64,000 nucleotides of DNA from Alphaproteobacteria bacterium (GCA_018820205.1 JAHJOK010000006.1:1-64000), one strand, 5' to 3'. Positions 1 through 8,663 are shown, counted from the first letter of the stretch. The notes: generated by a model from the sequence alone, not told the origin. Numbers and translations: made by a program.

Positions 1-1
1 C

Positions 2-76
2 AACCTCGCCCGTCCGACCGCCGACGGCGTTCGCGAGCCTCTGAACCGTCGCGCCACCATCGGCATCAACTTCTAG
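2..76 (+). CDS. TonB-dependent receptor, C-terminal fragment (partial)
   Basis: Only the last 24 codons lie in the window. The peptide ends in RATIGINF before a TAG stop. A short basic stretch followed by an alternating hydrophobic strand with a terminal Phe is the usual last beta-strand of an outer-membrane TonB-dependent receptor, where the terminal aromatic residue is read by the BAM complex. Two full receptors of this type occur later in the window, and a strong hairpin follows at once. The substrate cannot be inferred. Any other outer-membrane barrel would also fit. Confidence 0.6.
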   Translation, partial: NLARPTADGVREPLNRRATIGINF

Positions 77-89
77 GACGAAGGGTGAG

Positions 90-114
90 GGGCCCGGACT
101 TCCCGTCCGGGCCC
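90..114 (+). terminator. Hairpin terminator after the receptor fragment
   Basis: GGGCCCGGA (90-98) pairs perfectly with TCCGGGCCC (106-114) around a 7-base loop, 13 bases after the receptor stop codon. No T-run follows, as is common for terminators in this GC-rich group. Confidence 0.6.
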
Positions 115-423
115 TACGCTCTCCGTTCACGAAGCCGGCGGGCCTTGAGGCCTCGCCATTGATGTCGGCGGCTGTCGCTGACACATTTTCGAGCCCGCCG
201 GCCTACCGCAAGGAAGGGCTGGCGGGCTTGATGTTATCTGGAGCAACCGGGCTGCGACCGGTCGTCCTCGTCGCGGTTGACGAGGATCGTCGCGAACGTC
301 AAACCGCCCGTCTTATCCGACGGGGTCTCGAAGGATCGGCATCCGGTCGCGGCCCGAAAGGGAACGCCTGACCTCCCGCCGACTTTGACGAGAACAGGTC
401 CACAGAGAAGTACGAAACTGTCC
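115..423. other. Intergenic region without a recognisable gene
   Basis: About 300 bases between the receptor terminator and the methyltransferase start. The only structure seen is a perfect 10-base complementary pair, GCCGGCGGGC (134-143) with GCCCGCCGGC (193-202), enclosing about 50 bases. I see no tRNA, conserved protein or clear promoter. Confidence 0.5.
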
Positions 424-1449
424 ATGCGTCGATTTCTCAGGACCTTGAACCGCTATCTCGCAAGCCTGCCGCTTTTCGGCGCCGGACTAAGGGCCGAAGC
501 CCGATCGGCGGCCCTTGCAGAACAGGTCCATATGCTGGCCGGCGCCCTGGGCGAGCACCGTCGCGAGATGCGTACGGTGCTGGCGGGCCTGACCCTGCCG
601 GATCCGGCGATCTGGCGCGGCCGCCCGGCGATGGTGTCCGGCGCTCCCGCCGAAAACGCCTTTCCAATGGGCGCCGTCTGTCGCCAGGACAGCTTCGAAC
701 AGCCCTATTTCGCCTATTGGGCGGCGCGTCTCGGCGAGGCGTTGCGCTACCATCGCAAGCTCTGGGAGTTCGTGTTCGTCAGCCAGGTCCTGTGGGAGCG
801 CGGCGCCGTGACGACGGGCGCGCGGGGCCTGGGGTTCGGCGTGGGGCTGGAGCCGCTGGCCGCCTTTTTCGCCTCGCAGGAATGCCAGGTCACCGGCACC
901 GACATGAATCCCGACAATGCACGCGAACTCGGCTGGATCGACACCAACGAGCACGCCCATGGCAAGGAGTCGCTGCGCCGGCCCTGGGTCTGCCCGGACG
1001 CCCTGTTCGATCGCAACGTGACCTTCCGCGAGTGCGACATGAACGCCATTCCAGCGGACCTGAACGGTTTCGATTTCTGCTGGTCGGCCTGTGCGCTGGA
1101 GCATCTCGGCTCCATCGAGAAAGGTCTGGATTTCATCGTGCGGTCGGTCGAGTGCCTGAAGCCCGGCGGCTGGGCCATCCACACGACGGAGCTCAATCTG
1201 AGTTCGAACGAGGACACGGTCGACAACATGGACACGGTCCTGTTTCGACGCCGGGACCTTGAGGACCTGGCCGCCCGTCTGACGGCCATGGGCCACTATG
1301 TCGCCCCGTTCGACTTCGATCCGGGCGTCGAGCCGCTCGACACCTACATCGATATTCCGCCCTATCGGGTCGAGCCGCACCTGAAGCTGGCGTTGTGGGG
1401 CTACTCGACGACTTCGGTCGGGATCATCATCCGGCGTGGGCCGGCCTGA
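424..1449 (+). CDS. Class I SAM-dependent methyltransferase
   Basis: 341 aa from ATG 424. This start has a GAGAAG-type ribosome site about 13 bases upstream; an in-frame extension to 277 has no such support and unlike composition. The protein has a helical N-terminal part. A Rossmann methyltransferase core follows, with motif I in GLGFGVGLEPLAAFFA, the acidic end of strand 2 in GTDMNP, motif IV in FDFCWSACALEHL, and ECLKPGGWAIHTTE after it. This layout is common in methyltransferases that modify surface glycans or lipids, but nothing here fixes the substrate. It converges on a hydrolase/TPR protein 7 bases away. The methyltransferase fold is secure; the role is unknown. Confidence 0.85.
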   Translation: MRRFLRTLNRYLASLPLFGAGLRAEARSAALAEQVHMLAGALGEHRREMRTVLAGLTLPDPAIWRGRPAMVSGAPAENAFPMGAVCRQDSFEQPYFAYWAARLGEALRYHRKLWEFVFVSQVLWERGAVTTGARGLGFGVGLEPLAAFFASQECQVTGTDMNPDNARELGWIDTNEHAHGKESLRRPWVCPDALFDRNVTFRECDMNAIPADLNGFDFCWSACALEHLGSIEKGLDFIVRSVECLKPGGWAIHTTELNLSSNEDTVDNMDTVLFRRRDLEDLAARLTAMGHYVAPFDFDPGVEPLDTYIDIPPYRVEPHLKLALWGYSTTSVGIIIRRGPA

Positions 1450-1456
1450 CGGGCGA

Positions 1457-2740
1457 TCAGGAACCGGTCGCCGGCTCGGAATCCGTGCGACGAAACTCCG
1501 TCTGTGCGGTCCGCCGGGGCCACCGTCGTTCGAACCAGCGCGCCACCCGGGCCCAGGGGCTGGAACCGGCGGCTGTCGAAGCCGCGTTCTTCAAGCCATA
1601 GGCGGCGGCGGCGCGGGCATAGACCGGATTTGCCGGGTCCAGCTGCAGCGCACGACGGATCAGTCCGCGCGCGTCCTGCCGGTCTCCGTTCAGCCAGGAG
1701 GTGTGCGCCGCCCAACCGTGCAGATGGGCGACATCGCCGGCTTGTTCGAGCACCTCGTTGACGATGACGCGGGCCTCCGCCGTCCGACCGCTCATCGCCA
1801 GGGCCTGGCCATGGTCGACAAGATAGGTCACCGCCCTGTTGCTGTCGGCGACCAGGCCTTCCAGCAGGAGAAGGGCCTCGTCCTGCTCGCCGCCGCGCAG
1901 CAGCAGCCGCGCCAGGCTGAGCCGTGCGTGGTGGTTCGATGGACTGGCGTCGACGGCTCGCCGCCCCAGCGCCAGGGCAAGCCGCTGTCTATGGAGAGGC
2001 TGGAGGCCGGCAAGCTCTCCGAGATAGACGCCGCTGGTCGAGCGCCGCCGCCGGGCCTCGCGTTCGAAGGCCGGCGCATCCAGGGTATCGTCCAGAACGC
2101 GGACGACCAGTTCGCCCAACAGCCCGATCTCGCTGAGGAAACTCGTGACCGGATGGGCGGTGAAGGGCAGTCGCACGGCCTCTGCGGCCACATCCGCGCC
2201 GATCCGGCGCCCGTGCCAGCCGTCCAGCCCCCAGGGATCATAGGCGAGCACGATCCTGGCCCGGCTCTTCAACGGACCGCTGAAGGCCTTCAGCCAGAAG
2301 ATCCGTTGGACGTCCTGCGACCAGCGACCGTCATGGGCCGCGATTTCCGGGTCCAGCGTATATTGCGGAGACAGCGCCAGGGCGGCGTGGGCGCCGACGG
2401 CGTCGGCGAAGCGGATCGCGGCATAGCCGCCCATGCTCGATCCGTAGGTGATCACGCGCGATGTCCCGGCCACGGCCGTGCGCACGGCCTCCAGCGCCTC
2501 GGCGATATTCTCGTACTGATACCAGTCCTCCGCGCGGCCCATCACGTGGATCGCGGACATGTTCTGGCTCTGGAGCCACGCCTGACCGAAACCCGGCCGG
2601 TCGAAGCCATGACCGATGCCGTAGTTGTCGAACGTGACGACCCATCGGTCACGGTCGTTCGCCGCGACCTGCCGCACGACAAGGCTGTCGCTGCGATAGA
2701 GGTCACGAACTGCGAACGCGTCGTCGGCACCCAACTTCAT
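1457..2740 (-). CDS. Alpha/beta-hydrolase-like protein with C-terminal TPR repeats
   Basis: 427 aa. The first 200 residues resemble an alpha/beta hydrolase: VVTFDNYGIGHGF is followed by a nucleophile elbow YGSSMGGYAA (GxSxGG). The rest is helical with TPR character, for example LALGRRAVDASPSNHHARLS and ALQLDPANPVYARAA, ending in a basic tail. There is no signal peptide. Similar single-serine hydrolase domains fused to repeats occur in glycan-cluster proteins of alphaproteobacteria. The fusion suggests a TPR-scaffolded esterase or acyltransferase, but the substrate is unknown. It is convergent with the methyltransferase and divergent from msrA. Confidence 0.75.
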   Translation of the reverse strand: MKLGADDAFAVRDLYRSDSLVVRQVAANDRDRWVVTFDNYGIGHGFDRPGFGQAWLQSQNMSAIHVMGRAEDWYQYENIAEALEAVRTAVAGTSRVITYGSSMGGYAAIRFADAVGAHAALALSPQYTLDPEIAAHDGRWSQDVQRIFWLKAFSGPLKSRARIVLAYDPWGLDGWHGRRIGADVAAEAVRLPFTAHPVTSFLSEIGLLGELVVRVLDDTLDAPAFEREARRRRSTSGVYLGELAGLQPLHRQRLALALGRRAVDASPSNHHARLSLARLLLRGGEQDEALLLLEGLVADSNRAVTYLVDHGQALAMSGRTAEARVIVNEVLEQAGDVAHLHGWAAHTSWLNGDRQDARGLIRRALQLDPANPVYARAAAAYGLKNAASTAAGSSPWARVARWFERRWPRRTAQTEFRRTDSEPATGS

Positions 2741-2958
2741 GGCCGTGCTTTAGCTGATCCGCTCGAGTGGGCCAATCGTCCACGGGGCTCCGGAATGCCT
2801 CCGAAATCTGACGCCGGCGCCGTGGACGGACGAGAAGTTTCTCCCACCACGCGAGGGGCTTATCACGACGATGTTCCCTCGACCCGTGTATCCATCGGGC
2901 AAGCCCCGACGTAGCTCCTTCAAACCCGGCCGCGAGGTCGCCCTGGAGTTCCGAGATC

Positions 2959-3585
2959 ATGTCCTTTCCGTCCCGCATCGGCGCCGTCGCCGCGATCGCC
3001 CTGGCCGCCTGTTCGCAAGGCGAGCCCGCGGCCGGGGCGCCGACGGCCCAGGTCGGCGTCGACAGCGGAAGGCGAGAGGTCGCGCTGTTCGCCGGCGGAT
3101 GCTTCTGGTCGGTCGAATCGAATTTCGAGCACATGCCGGGCGTCGTGTCCGCGGTTTCCGGGTTTGCCGGCGGGACAGTGGCCAACCCCAGCTACGAACA
3201 GGTCGTGCGCGGCGGAACGGGCCACGTCGAGGCGGTCCAGGTCACGTTCGACCCGGCGCGCATCACCTATCGCCAGTTGGTCGATCGATTCTGGCGCACG
3301 ATCGACCCGACCGATCCTGATGGTCAGTTCTGCGACCAGGGCGCGTCCTACGCCACGGCGGTGTTCGCCACCCCGTCCCAGCTGCCAGTGGCGCAGGCTT
3401 CACGTGAAGCGGCCGTGGCGGTGATCGGCGCACGCCGGTTCACCACCCCGGTTCGGGCCACGGCGCGATTCTGGCCGGCGGAGAGCCATCACCAGGATTT
3501 CGCCCGGCTGAATCCGGTGCGGTACGGCGGTTACAGCCGGTTTTGCGGGCGCGCCGCGCGGTTGCGTGCGGTCTGGGGCGCCTGA
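2959..3585 (+). CDS. msrA: Peptide-methionine (S)-S-oxide reductase, lipoprotein form
   Basis: 208 aa. Reduces the S-epimer of methionine sulfoxide in proteins. The active-site signature GGCFW sits near residue 49, followed by the family blocks VSGFAGG, YEQVVRGGTGHVEAV, FWRTIDPTDPDGQFCDQG and ESHHQDF. The N-terminus is a hydrophobic leader ending in ALAACS, a lipobox. This version is therefore probably anchored in the envelope rather than cytosolic, which would suit repair of oxidised periplasmic proteins. Family identity is very firm; lipidation is inferred from the lipobox. A CGCCAC/GTGGCG hairpin at 3619-3633 lies just after the gene and may end its transcript. Confidence 0.95.
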   Translation: MSFPSRIGAVAAIALAACSQGEPAAGAPTAQVGVDSGRREVALFAGGCFWSVESNFEHMPGVVSAVSGFAGGTVANPSYEQVVRGGTGHVEAVQVTFDPARITYRQLVDRFWRTIDPTDPDGQFCDQGASYATAVFATPSQLPVAQASREAAVAVIGARRFTTPVRATARFWPAESHHQDFARLNPVRYGGYSRFCGRAARLRAVWGA

Positions 3586-3633
3586 CGCCGCAGACCTGAG
3601 CCGAATGTGTGACCGCTACGCCACCCTGTGGCG

Positions 3634-3655
3634 CTGTCATGCGGCTGTCACATAG
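3634..3655 (+). promoter_or_regulatory. Pho box (PhoB binding site)
   Basis: Two CTGTCA(T/C) half-sites start 11 bases apart: CTGTCAT at 3634-3640, spacer GCGG, then CTGTCAC at 3645-3651 followed by ATAG. This matches the PhoB consensus of paired CTGTCAT-type heptamers spaced by 4 bases almost perfectly. It lies about 110 bases upstream of the TonB receptor, pointing toward it. I did not find a convincing -10 element. Confidence 0.75.
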
Positions 3656-3761
3656 TTGTCGTCCGAGCTTCCCAGACCGAGCCTAGAGCGGGCGAGATTT
3701 CGCCGGGCTTGCGCCCGCCTTCGGGCAACCGCCCGATCATCTGTCTGGGGATATGGACATC

Positions 3762-6700
3762 ATGACGAACCGCTCTCGCGCGTTCTGGGCCACCACGGCC
3801 CTTCTCACCACGCTGACGGCCAGCGCCGCCTTCGCACAGGAAACGACCGGCGGCATTCGCGGTCAGATCGTGAACGAGCAGGGCGCTCCGCTCGCTGGCG
3901 CGACCGTAGTCGCCGTCCACGTTCCGACGGGCACCCAGTCCACCACGATGACGGATGCGACCGGGACCTACACGCTGCGCAACCTGCGCGTCGGCGGTCC
4001 GTACGAAGTCACCGTGTCCTCGGCCCAGTACGACGCCCAGTCGGCCGCACTGGCCAACATCGGCATCGGCGACCCGGCCGACCTGGACATTCTGGTCACC
4101 TCGGGCGGGGCCGACGGCTCCACGCTGGACGACATCGTCGTGACCGGCACCGGCGCCCCGACCGGCCTGCTGACCAGCCCGCGTTCGGCCTTCAACCAGA
4201 ACGACATCGAAACGCTGCCGTCGATCGGCCGCGACATCAAGGATTTCGTCCGGACCTCCCCGTTCGCGACGACCGACGCCTCGAACAACGACGCCCTTTC
4301 GATCGGCGGCCAGAGCACCCGCTTCAACGCCTTCCTGGTCGACGGCGTGCGTCAGGGCGACGATTTCGGCCTGAACGGCAACGGCTACCCCACCGTCCGC
4401 ACCCCGATCTCGGTCTCGCTGCTGGAAGCGATCACGGTCGAGGTTGCGCCGTTCGACGTGCAGTACGGCTCGTTCACCGGCGGCGTCGTCAACTCGGTGA
4501 CCAAGTCGGGCGGAAACAGCTTCTCGGGCGAGGCCTTCTGGGAAACCACGGGTGAGAACCTGCAAGGCAACACCTATTCCTACGAAGACTTCATCACCGG
4601 CACCAAGCAGGACCGCACGGTTTCGGGCGAGTTCGAGGAAACCAGCTACGGCGCGACGCTGAGCGGCCCGATCATCCCCGATCGCCTGTTCTTCATCGCC
4701 AGCTACGAGCTGTTCGAATCGACCCAGCCGATCCTCAGCGGACCGCAGGGTTCGGGCGCGGCCATCGAAGTGCCCGGGATCACCCAGGCCGATATCGACC
4801 AGGTCCGTTCCATCACCCAGACCGTCTATGGCTATGACCCGCTGGGCGCCACGGCCGACAGCGCCGAGATCCGCGACGAGAAATATTTCGCCAAGATCGA
4901 CTGGAACATCACCGATCGTCACCGCGCGGCCTTCTCGTACCAGCAGACCGAGAACGGCGATTTCCGCCTGGGCTCGTTCAGCACCAGCTCGACCTTCCCC
5001 AACATCTCGCTGCTTTCGTCGTCCTACACGCTGACCACCAAGCTGAATGTCTACAAGGCTCAGCTGTTCTCGGACTGGACCGACAACTTCTCGACCGAGT
5101 TCTCGATCTCGCGCAAGGAGCTGGAAAGCCTCTCGGCCACGCCGCAGGACAACAATTTCGCGGCCTTCCAGGTCTATCTGGATAACCCGTCGGGTCCGGC
5201 CCCGCGCCGTTCCATCCGTCTGGGCACCGAGCGCTCGCGTCAGGCCAACGTCCTGACCAACGACCTGGATCAGATCCGCTTCGTGGCCAACTGGGATGCC
5301 GGTCTGGGTCACCACCTGACCTTCGGCGCCGAACGCGAGACGGTCGACGTGTTCAACCTGTTCGTTCAGGTCGCCAACGCCGAATACGAGTTCGCCTCGA
5401 TCGCCGACTACCAGAACCGCCAGGCGTCGTTCATCAACTACGCCAACGCCGCTTCGAACGACAAGGCTGACGGCGCGGCCGCCTTCTCCTACTCGCTGAA
5501 CAGCCTCTATGTTCAGGACGAGTGGGATGTGAACGACCAGCTGACGCTCAGCGCCGGCTTCCGCCTGGACTGGTACGACACCGACGACGCGCCGCTGGCC
5601 AACCCGCTGTTCCAGCAGAACTATGGCTTCGCCTCGAACTCGACCATCGATGGCGTCACCGTCCTGCAACCGCGCTTCGGCTTCAACTGGCAGCCCACCG
5701 ACACCCTGACCGTCTATGGCGGCATCGGTCGCTTCCAGGGCGGTTCGCCGAACGTCTGGATCGCCAACAACTACACCAACACCGGCAACTCGCTGGGCGC
5801 CTTCAACTGCCGCATCAACGCGGCCTATACGTCGAACTTCGCGACGGGTCCGGCCTGTACGCCGGCCCAGCTGGCGGCGCTTCAGAACGTCGACGGCTTC
5901 AGCGTCTCGCCGGTCGCCCAGGCCGAAGTCACCACCAGCGCCAACCTCGGCACCGGCCTGATCAACATCATCGACCCGACCTTCAAGGCGCCTTCCATCT
6001 GGAAGACCTCGATCGGCGTGTCCAAGGAGTTCGACTTCACCCGCTTCAGCATGGGTGACAGCTGGCGCGTCACGGCCGAGTACGTTCACTCGGAACTGGA
6101 AAATGCGGTGGGCTGGAAGGATCTGCGCGATGCGGATCGTCAGACCGGAACCGCTCCCGACGGCCGTCCGACCTTCTCGGGCGCGACCGGCCAGCAGGTT
6201 CTGATGCTGACCAACTTCCAGGGCGGCGAAACCGATCAGTTCGCGGTCAGCCTGGCCAAGGACTGGTACGACGGCCTGCTGGAAGGCGTCGGGTTCAACC
6301 TGTCCTATACCTATCTGGACTCGACCGATCAGCACGCCGGCACGTCGTCGGTCGCCGCCTCGAACTTCCAGAACCTGGCTGTGTTCGATCCGAACAACCC
6401 CCTGGTCTCGGACTCGAACTATGAGATCGAGGACGCGATCAAGCTGAACCTCAGCTATTCGCACGCCTTCTTCGGCGACTACCGGACCCGCTTCAACCTG
6501 TTCGGCCAGCGTCGCTCGGGCCTGAACTACAGCTACACGTTCAGCACCAACGCCAGCGCCCTGGTTGGCGAAAACCGCTCGACCCAGCGCCAGCTGCTCT
6601 ATGTTCCCACCACCGGCGCCGACGGTGCGGTCACGCGGACCAGCGATCCGATCGTGACCTATGCGGCCGGCTTCGACTTCGCCGGGTTCAACGAGTTCCT

Positions 6701-7076
6701 GAACCGCAACGGCCTGATCGACAGCGCCGGTCAGATCACCCAGCGCAACGGCTACAAGTCGCCGGACGTCACCACCTTCGACCTCAGCATCTCGCAGGAA
6801 CTGCCGGCCTTCTTCCCCGGCGGCGCCAAGCTGGAAGCCTATGCGGTGGCCGAAAACTTCGGCAACCTGCTGAACGACGAATGGGGCGTCCTGCAACAGG
6901 TCGGCTTCCCGTATTTCTCGCAGAACGTCGTGGCCCGGAACTGCCAGCTGGTGACCACCTGCACCGCCGGCCGCGGGAATTTCTATCAATACGACAGCTT
7001 CCGCGACAACACGATCAACGCCATCCCGAACGCCTCGGTCTGGCAGGTCAAGTTCGGCGTTCGCTACAAGTTCTAG
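3762..7076 (+). CDS. Oar-like TonB-dependent receptor, probably phosphate-starvation induced
   Basis: 1104 aa outer-membrane receptor. The start ATG 3762 is preferred over ATG 3753 because the TGGGGA ribosome site (3746-3751) sits 10 bases before it. A signal peptide ends at ASAAFAQ. An N-terminal carboxypeptidase-regulatory-like domain follows, roughly residues 27-115 (TTGGIRGQIVNEQGAPLAGATV). Next come a plug beginning DDIVVTGTG and a long barrel ending in VRYKF. Such Oar-type receptors import large or scarce substrates using TonB energy. The Pho box upstream suggests induction under phosphate limitation, so an organophosphate or other P-containing ligand is plausible but unproven. It is a single gene closed by a strong terminator. 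Confidence 0.92.
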   Translation: MTNRSRAFWATTALLTTLTASAAFAQETTGGIRGQIVNEQGAPLAGATVVAVHVPTGTQSTTMTDATGTYTLRNLRVGGPYEVTVSSAQYDAQSAALANIGIGDPADLDILVTSGGADGSTLDDIVVTGTGAPTGLLTSPRSAFNQNDIETLPSIGRDIKDFVRTSPFATTDASNNDALSIGGQSTRFNAFLVDGVRQGDDFGLNGNGYPTVRTPISVSLLEAITVEVAPFDVQYGSFTGGVVNSVTKSGGNSFSGEAFWETTGENLQGNTYSYEDFITGTKQDRTVSGEFEETSYGATLSGPIIPDRLFFIASYELFESTQPILSGPQGSGAAIEVPGITQADIDQVRSITQTVYGYDPLGATADSAEIRDEKYFAKIDWNITDRHRAAFSYQQTENGDFRLGSFSTSSTFPNISLLSSSYTLTTKLNVYKAQLFSDWTDNFSTEFSISRKELESLSATPQDNNFAAFQVYLDNPSGPAPRRSIRLGTERSRQANVLTNDLDQIRFVANWDAGLGHHLTFGAERETVDVFNLFVQVANAEYEFASIADYQNRQASFINYANAASNDKADGAAAFSYSLNSLYVQDEWDVNDQLTLSAGFRLDWYDTDDAPLANPLFQQNYGFASNSTIDGVTVLQPRFGFNWQPTDTLTVYGGIGRFQGGSPNVWIANNYTNTGNSLGAFNCRINAAYTSNFATGPACTPAQLAALQNVDGFSVSPVAQAEVTTSANLGTGLINIIDPTFKAPSIWKTSIGVSKEFDFTRFSMGDSWRVTAEYVHSELENAVGWKDLRDADRQTGTAPDGRPTFSGATGQQVLMLTNFQGGETDQFAVSLAKDWYDGLLEGVGFNLSYTYLDSTDQHAGTSSVAASNFQNLAVFDPNNPLVSDSNYEIEDAIKLNLSYSHAFFGDYRTRFNLFGQRRSGLNYSYTFSTNASALVGENRSTQRQLLYVPTTGADGAVTRTSDPIVTYAAGFDFAGFNEFLNRNGLIDSAGQITQRNGYKSPDVTTFDLSISQELPAFFPGGAKLEAYAVAENFGNLLNDEWGVLQQVGFPYFSQNVVARNCQLVTTCTAGRGNFYQYDSFRDNTINAIPNASVWQVKFGVRYKF

Positions 7077-7106
7077 GCGACGACGAACCGTCATTGACGA
7101 ATGGGA

Positions 7107-7132
7107 GGGGCGGTCCGGCGACGGGCCGCCCC
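7107..7132 (+). terminator. Intrinsic terminator after the Oar-like receptor
   Basis: GGGGCGGTCCG (7107-7117) pairs with CGGGCCGCCCC (7122-7132) through 11 pairs including one G-U, closed by a GCGA tetraloop and followed by TTTCGTTT. Confidence 0.85.
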
Positions 7133-7213
7133 TTTCGTTTGCGCGGCCGTCATTGAACGGCCGCCATGGGGTGGCTATCTGGTCGCCTTGTCGCCGCCCG
7201 GATCCGAACCGCA

Positions 7214-8200
7214 ATGCCCGTTTTCATTCCCGCAGAATGGTCTCCCCACCGGGCGATGTGGGTCGGCTGGCCCAGTCACGGCGAGCTGTGGGAGGACAAC
7301 CTCGAGCCCGCCCGGGCCGAGGTCGAGGTCCTGGTCCGCGCCCTGGCCGGGCCGGGCAAGGAGCAGGTCAGGCTGCTGGTCGGCAATGACGAGGCGTTGC
7401 CGGACGCGCAGGCGCGATTTGGCGACGTGGCGGGCGTCACCGTCGTGCCCGGGCGGTTCGGCGACATCTGGCTGAGGGATACCGGACCGATCTTCACGGC
7501 GGGCTCGGCCCGGGCGCGGGCGTTTCGCTTCAACGGCTGGGGCGGCAAATACGAGCTGGAACACGATGACACGGTGGCCGATCAGATCGCCGCGGCGTCG
7601 AACGTTCCGTTGGACCGCAGCGACGCCGTTCTGGAGGGCGGGGCGCTGGATCACGACGGAACGGGGACGGTCCTGACCACCCGCCAGTGCCTGCTGAACG
7701 CGAACCGCAACGCCGACTGGACCGAGGCCAGGGCCGAGGCGGTGCTGGCGGATGCGCTCGGCGCGCAGCGTGTCGTGTGGCTGGGCGACGGGCTGCTGAA
7801 CGACCATACCGACGGCCATGTCGACAACCTGGCCCGTTTCGTCGCGCCCGGCGTCGTGGCTTGTCCCGTGGCCTTCGGGACGGATGATCCGAACGCGGAG
7901 GTTTATGACGCCTGCGCCCGCGATCTGGCGGCGGTCGGCTTCAGGGTCGTACGCATTCCTTCGCCCGGTCGGCTGGAGGACGAGGACGGGGAACCCATCC
8001 CGGCCAGCCACATGAATTTCCTGATCGCCAACGGCGCGGTCGTGGTTCCGACCTATGGCGACCAGACCGCCGCGCGCATGGCCGGAGAGGCGCTGGCCTC
8101 GGTCTTTCCGGATCGGGAGATCATCCTGTCGCCATCAACCGCCGTTCTGTCCGGGGGCGGATCATTTCATTGCATCACCCAGCAGGAGCCTGGTGAGTGA
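7214..8200 (+). CDS. aguA: Agmatine deiminase
   Basis: 328 aa. Converts agmatine to N-carbamoylputrescine plus ammonia, the first step of the two-enzyme route to putrescine. Family signatures in order are IPAEWSPHRAMWVGWPS at the start, DIWLRDTGP, FNGWGGKY, LEGGALDHDG, NDHTDGHVDN with the catalytic His, and the nucleophilic Cys in GGGSFHCITQQEP at the C-terminus. The ATG at 7214 matches the family N-terminus; in-frame sequence upstream is not conserved-looking. The last three codons (GGT GAG TGA) fall inside the left inverted repeat of the cassette that follows. aguB lies 463 bases downstream, separated by that cassette. Confidence 0.95.
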   Translation: MPVFIPAEWSPHRAMWVGWPSHGELWEDNLEPARAEVEVLVRALAGPGKEQVRLLVGNDEALPDAQARFGDVAGVTVVPGRFGDIWLRDTGPIFTAGSARARAFRFNGWGGKYELEHDDTVADQIAAASNVPLDRSDAVLEGGALDHDGTGTVLTTRQCLLNANRNADWTEARAEAVLADALGAQRVVWLGDGLLNDHTDGHVDNLARFVAPGVVACPVAFGTDDPNAEVYDACARDLAAVGFRVVRIPSPGRLEDEDGEPIPASHMNFLIANGAVVVPTYGDQTAARMAGEALASVFPDREIILSPSTAVLSGGGSFHCITQQEPGE

Positions 8201-8663
8201 TTGGTGGCTAGTGATTAGTGGTTGCTTGCTCCGAAGGCTTGGGAGGCTGACATGACCGAGGGCGTGAGGAGCTACCGCGATCTTCAGGTCTGGAAATCGG
8301 CGATGGATTGGACGGAGGCCGTCTATGAGGCGACATCGCACTGGCCATCGGACGAACGGTTTGGGCTGATCAGCCAGGTGAGGCGCGCGGCTGTTTCGGT
8401 GCCTTCCAATATCGCCGAGGGCGCAGCAAGGCGCAGCACCGGTGAGTTCGTCCAGTTTTTGGGCATGGCGAGAGGATCATTGGCTGAAGTCGAGACCCAA
8501 CTGATGCTGGCTCGGCGCTTTGGATATACGCCCGACAGCGATATCCATGCGCTTCTGGGCGGCGGGGAGGAGATCAGCCGCATGCTTGTCGCCCTCATCG
8601 CGTCGCTAAGGCGACGGCAAAACGCATGACGCCGCACCCACTAACCACTAGTCACTGATCACC
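8191..8663 (+). mobile_element. Four-helix-bundle gene cassette bounded by inverted repeats
   Basis: Imperfect inverted repeats bound a single small gene. The left arm is GGCTAGTGATTAGTGGTTGC (8206-8225). The right arm, read as its complement from 8653 to 8634, is GACTAGTGGTTAGTGGGTGC, matching 17 of 20. Both arms also begin with TGGTGA at the outer edges (8191-8196 and complement of 8658-8663). The left arm contains two related 14-base units, GTGATTGGTGGCTA and GTGATTAGTGGTTG. The cassette runs from the last codons of aguA to the base before the aguB ATG, so it appears inserted exactly between two genes that normally adjoin. Mobility is inferred; no transposase is present. Confidence 0.5.
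8252..8629 (+). CDS. Four-helix-bundle protein (23S rRNA intervening-sequence protein family)
   Basis: 125 aa. Start ATG 8252 has a strong GGGAGG site at 8241-8246. The sequence follows the family pattern: YRDLQVWKSAMDWTEAVYE, then FGLISQVRRAAVSVPSNIAEGAARRSTGEFVQFLGMARGSLAEVETQLMLA split over helices 2 and 3, and a final basic helix. Members were first named from sequences inside 23S rRNA genes. The same fold is used by Avd accessory proteins of diversity-generating retroelements, where it binds nucleic acid. No reverse transcriptase or rRNA gene is near. It sits alone between inverted repeats inside the aguA-aguB pair. Function is unknown; RNA binding is a family-based guess. Confidence 0.88.
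   Translation: MTEGVRSYRDLQVWKSAMDWTEAVYEATSHWPSDERFGLISQVRRAAVSVPSNIAEGAARRSTGEFVQFLGMARGSLAEVETQLMLARRFGYTPDSDIHALLGGGEEISRMLVALIASLRRRQNA

Noticed and set aside
3648..7214. A 1188-residue open frame antisense to the Oar-like receptor
   Set aside because: It is a by-product of GC-rich third-codon bias opposite a real gene; the sequence is Arg/Gly/Val/Asp-rich with no domain, and the sense strand encodes a clear receptor with signal peptide and barrel.
8191..8663. Diversity-generating retroelement
   Set aside because: The four-helix-bundle protein resembles Avd, but no reverse transcriptase, template repeat or variable protein is nearby.
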